Positions 7,331-9,557 of a DNA stretch of 9,557 nt are shown here, one piece after another. Both the position numbers and the translations under genes were made by a program. Within the stretch, counting starts at the first letter, position 1, and every line of letters starts with the position of its first letter. The notes beneath the pieces were generated by a model. That model worked only from the letters and a program-made list of their open reading frames with translations, did no database searches and was not told the origin of the DNA. This stretch comes from an uncultured Clostridia bacterium. Lineage in GTDB: Bacteria > Bacillota_I > Bacilli_A > RFN20 > CAG-288. The DNA is taken from NCBI GenBank assembly GCA_900313465.1, contig OMRU01000020.1, positions 1 through 9,557 of the forward strand. The letters are read 5' to 3'.

Positions 7331-7378
7331 ATGCCATTTTGTTTGCATAACTAACAATTAATCATGCCATTTTGTCAA
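7331..7378 (-). promoter_or_regulatory. 12-bp direct repeat and -35-like box upstream of the 110-aa gene
   Basis: ATGCCATTTTGT occurs at 7331-7342 and again, identical, at 7364-7375 (+ strand), 33 bp apart, close to three helical turns. On the minus strand a perfect TTGACA (7373-7378) overlaps the outer copy, but the matching -10 is poor (TTAGTT at an 18-base spacing). A pair of binding sites for a regulator overlapping the promoter is a reasonable inference, not proven. Confidence 0.35.
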
Positions 7379-7387
7379 AAACACGTT

Positions 7388-7416
7388 AAAAAAATGCAGC
7401 AAGATTTCTTGCTGCA
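7388..7416 (-). terminator. Intrinsic terminator of the hom-aspartokinase operon (minus strand)
   Basis: TGCAGCAAG (7395-7403) pairs perfectly with CTTGCTGCA (7408-7416) around a four-base loop. The seven-A run at 7388-7394 gives the U-tract on the minus strand. It begins seven bases past the aspartokinase stop. Confidence 0.93.
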
Positions 7417-7422
7417 AATGGT

Positions 7423-8754
7423 TTATTTTACTTCGTCGACCTTCTCGTGAGCAAAGCGGTTATATAACGCTCTGATAGAACGATCGAAGTTGGCATTGGA
7501 GATACCGATGATGATATTGAATTCTTCAAGACCCTGGTCGATCAACTTAATGTTGATATGTTCTTCACCAAAGACAGATAAGACACGACCAGAAGAACCA
7601 GTCTTCTTGACCATGTTACCACCAACAACCGCAAGTAAGGCGATATCTTCATCTTCATCAATGGAGATGATGTTTGGAATCTTCTTGAGTTCCGAAACAA
7701 GGTCATAATATTTTTCTTCCATCGTCTTCTTTTCTACGACAACACAGAAAGAGTCGATAGAAGTAGGAACGTGTTCAACAGGAATGTGGAAGTCCTTGAA
7801 TAAGGCAAGAACTTTCAGTAAGACATCTAGTTTATCAGCGGATTTATCCTTGACAAAGGTAAAGGCAGTAAAGCCTTTCTTACCGGTGATACCAGTGATG
7901 AGATGTCTTCTTGCCGAAGGGGTCTTCTTGATCAAGGTGCCACCCTCTTCTGGATGATTGGTGTTTAAGATGACAAGCGGAATATCCTGCTCTGCTAAAG
8001 GAAGAATGGTTTCTTCATGAAGAACAGAGGCACCCATATAGGCAAGTTCTCTCAGTTCATTAAAGGAAATCTGAGAAATATGTCTTGGGTTATCCACAAT
8101 TCTTGGATCAGCCATATAGAAACCAGAAACATCGGTGAAGTTCTCATATAAGTCAGCCTGAGCACCTTTAGCCATATAAGAACCAGTGACATCGCTACCA
8201 CCACGGCTGAAAAGACAGATCTTATAGTTAGGATAGGAACCATAGAAACCTGGAACAACGAAATAATCGTGAACGGCAACCGCCTTCTCGATACATTCAT
8301 TGGTCTCTTCTTCCACGACCTTACCTTCATAGTCAAAGTTGATCAATTCCTTGGCATCGACAAAATCAAAACCAAGATAGGCAGCCATCAATTTGGCAGA
8401 GAAATATTCACCGCGAGAAACAAGTTCCTCTTCCGTGAGTTCATCATTGTCTAATCTTTCTTTGAGTTCATCAAACTCTTCTTCTAAGTCGATGCTGATA
8501 TCTAGTTCATTCTGAATATCGAGATATTTCTTTTTGACCTGATTGAAAAGTGGAGTGCAATCAACATGATATTTGTGATGCTGATAAATCAAATAAAGAA
8601 GATCGGTGACCTTGTTGTCCGTCTTGTTGGATTTACCAACTGCAGAGACAACCACGATGTGACGATCATCATCGCTAAGAACAATGTCCTTGACTCTCTT
8701 GAACTGTTCTGAGTTGGCAAGAGAAGAACCACCGAATTTACAAACTTTATACAT
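7423..8754 (-). CDS. lysC: Aspartokinase (monofunctional, two C-terminal ACT domains)
   Basis: The 443-aa cytosolic kinase phosphorylates L-aspartate with ATP, the first step towards lysine, threonine and methionine and, here, towards aspartate-4-semialdehyde for polyamines. The amino-acid-kinase domain carries KFGGSS (6-11), SRGEYFSA (113-120), FSRGGSDVTG (182-191) and TDVSGFYMADPR (207-218). Two ACT regulatory domains follow, about 295-360 and 370-430, so feedback inhibition by an end product is expected. Length and layout resemble the class III enzymes such as Bacillus YclM/ThrD. The effector, lysine or threonine, cannot be read from the sequence. A GGAGAGG ribosome binding site (8764-8770 as its complement) precedes the ATG. 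It is the last gene of an operon with hom just upstream, 21 bases away, and a terminator just downstream. The symbol lysC is used generically. Confidence 0.95.
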   Translation of the reverse strand: MYKVCKFGGSSLANSEQFKRVKDIVLSDDDRHIVVVSAVGKSNKTDNKVTDLLYLIYQHHKYHVDCTPLFNQVKKKYLDIQNELDISIDLEEEFDELKERLDNDELTEEELVSRGEYFSAKLMAAYLGFDFVDAKELINFDYEGKVVEEETNECIEKAVAVHDYFVVPGFYGSYPNYKICLFSRGGSDVTGSYMAKGAQADLYENFTDVSGFYMADPRIVDNPRHISQISFNELRELAYMGASVLHEETILPLAEQDIPLVILNTNHPEEGGTLIKKTPSARRHLITGITGKKGFTAFTFVKDKSADKLDVLLKVLALFKDFHIPVEHVPTSIDSFCVVVEKKTMEEKYYDLVSELKKIPNIISIDEDEDIALLAVVGGNMVKKTGSSGRVLSVFGEEHINIKLIDQGLEEFNIIIGISNANFDRSIRALYNRFAHEKVDEVK

Positions 8755-8775
8755 TTTTATCGACCTCTCCTTATC

Positions 8776-9557
8776 TTATTTCTCTATTCTACAAACAAAA
8801 TCATATTTTAACAATTCATCTTGTGTTGGTGATACTAATTCTGTGATAAATTTATCTTCCTTGAAGCATAAGAAGCTACCGGTGAGATTTGGAACAATCT
8901 TCTGATATGAACCAACCTTTTCATAATTAAAGGCAATGCCCTTTTGAATACGAACTAGATCCTGCATGATAGCCGAAGCCGTCGGGTATCTACCAGCACC
9001 CTTACCAAGAAGGGTGATAGGACCGTTGTGCTTATCTTCAATCAAGACACCATTGTTATCATATTCCACATGGATCAGTGGGTTTTTACAAGTGATGGCA
9101 ATCGGAAGAACGACAAGCGAGATTTTCTTTGCCAAGAAGGTGATATTGACGACAAATCGAAGTTCTCTACCAAGACTCTTGATATAATTGATGATATTCT
9201 TAGAAACATTTTCAATACCAAAGTGAGGAATTTCATCATTCTTCAATTCCTTACCGCAGACAATGGTAGCAATGACATTACCTTTACGAACCATATCCAA
9301 GCCCTTTAAGTCAGCGCTTGGGTCTTTTTCAGCAAAGCCGTTCTTCTGGGCAAGAAGAATGGCATCTTCTAAAGACATATCCTCTTTCTGCATCTTGGAA
9401 AGAACAAAGTTACAAGTGGCATTGAGAATACCATTGATGGTATAGATTTCATCATATTCGTTTTGAATGGTGATTGGATAAATCAAAGGAATACCACCGC
9501 CGACACTGGCTTCAAAAGCTAACTTGACATGATTGTCATTGGCCAAATCTAGATATT
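8776..9557 (-). CDS. hom: Homoserine dehydrogenase, C-terminal part (N-terminus outside window)
   Basis: The frame is open to the window edge and continues past the TTG at 9544-9546, which encodes an internal Leu and not a start. About 259 residues are present. The enzyme reduces aspartate-4-semialdehyde to homoserine with NAD(P)H. Seen are EASVGGGIP at the end of the nucleotide domain, GILNATCNF (about 9409-9432) at the place of the family GTTN motif, DPSADLKGLDMVRK (about 9283-9324) with the likely catalytic Asp and Lys, and GKGAGRYPTASA (about 8971-9006). The usual NGTTN reads NATCN here, a modest departure. Only about 60 residues follow the last motif, so a full C-terminal ACT domain seems absent and feedback control may rest with the aspartokinase. 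The missing part is most of the Rossmann domain. The gene is first of the two seen in this operon, and its promoter lies outside the window. Confidence 0.93.
   Translation of the reverse strand, partial: YLDLANDNHVKLAFEASVGGGIPLIYPITIQNEYDEIYTINGILNATCNFVLSKMQKEDMSLEDAILLAQKNGFAEKDPSADLKGLDMVRKGNVIATIVCGKELKNDEIPHFGIENVSKNIINYIKSLGRELRFVVNITFLAKKISLVVLPIAITCKNPLIHVEYDNNGVLIEDKHNGPITLLGKGAGRYPTASAIMQDLVRIQKGIAFNYEKVGSYQKIVPNLTGSFLCFKEDKFITELVSPTQDELLKYDFVCRIEK

Noticed and set aside
7115..7354. Plus-strand frame opposite the 110-aa gene
   Set aside because: It lacks a ribosome binding site and runs against a gene that has a good one plus a terminator.
9544..9546. TTG as a possible start of homoserine dehydrogenase
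   Set aside because: The frame stays open upstream to the window edge, and the protein would lack its nucleotide-binding domain, so this is an internal Leu codon.

Overview
The window looks like chromosomal DNA from a low-GC Gram-positive bacterium, Bacilli/Erysipelotrichia-like or a relative of the gut 'RF39' type lineages. This is inference. It rests on moderately AT-rich DNA, strong AGGAG-type ribosome binding sites, compact stem-plus-T-run terminators, and a large Ser/Thr-rich lipoprotein with a lipobox. The standard genetic code fits: every Trp in the main genes is TGG, and all confident stops are TAA or TAG.

Left part (1-3138, + strand). The window opens with the 3' end of an unrecognised reading frame (2-217). 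A roughly 410-base non-coding stretch follows. It carries two candidate promoters, two adjacent palindromes, a chain of short hairpins and a strong intrinsic terminator (549-584) just ahead of a two-gene operon. The operon encodes a saccharopine-dehydrogenase-like carboxynorspermidine/carboxyspermidine dehydrogenase (630-1889) and the PLP-dependent carboxynorspermidine/carboxyspermidine decarboxylase NspC (1892-3097), separated by 2 bases. Together they form the alternative, S-adenosylmethionine-independent route to spermidine or norspermidine, which uses aspartate-4-semialdehyde and a diamine. A 9-bp hairpin terminator closes the operon.

Middle (3139-6846, + strand). One large gene (3351-6794) encodes a 1147-residue lipoprotein. 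It has a signal peptide with lipobox, a Ser/Thr-rich stalk and eight diverged tandem copies of a roughly 115-150 residue domain that I cannot assign to a named family. A 12-bp hairpin terminator ends it, back to back with a terminator for the opposite strand.

Right part (6855-9557, - strand). A 110-aa hypothetical gene has a good ribosome binding site, its own terminator, and a 12-bp direct repeat upstream. To its right is a hom-aspartokinase operon: a homoserine dehydrogenase cut by the window edge, then a two-ACT-domain aspartokinase, then a terminator.

Functional link: aspartokinase starts the pathway that makes aspartate-4-semialdehyde. Homoserine dehydrogenase and the carboxyspermidine dehydrogenase both consume that intermediate, so the two ends of the window meet at one branch point. 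The best candidates for something undescribed are the structured leader with its terminator ahead of the polyamine operon and the eight-repeat lipoprotein.
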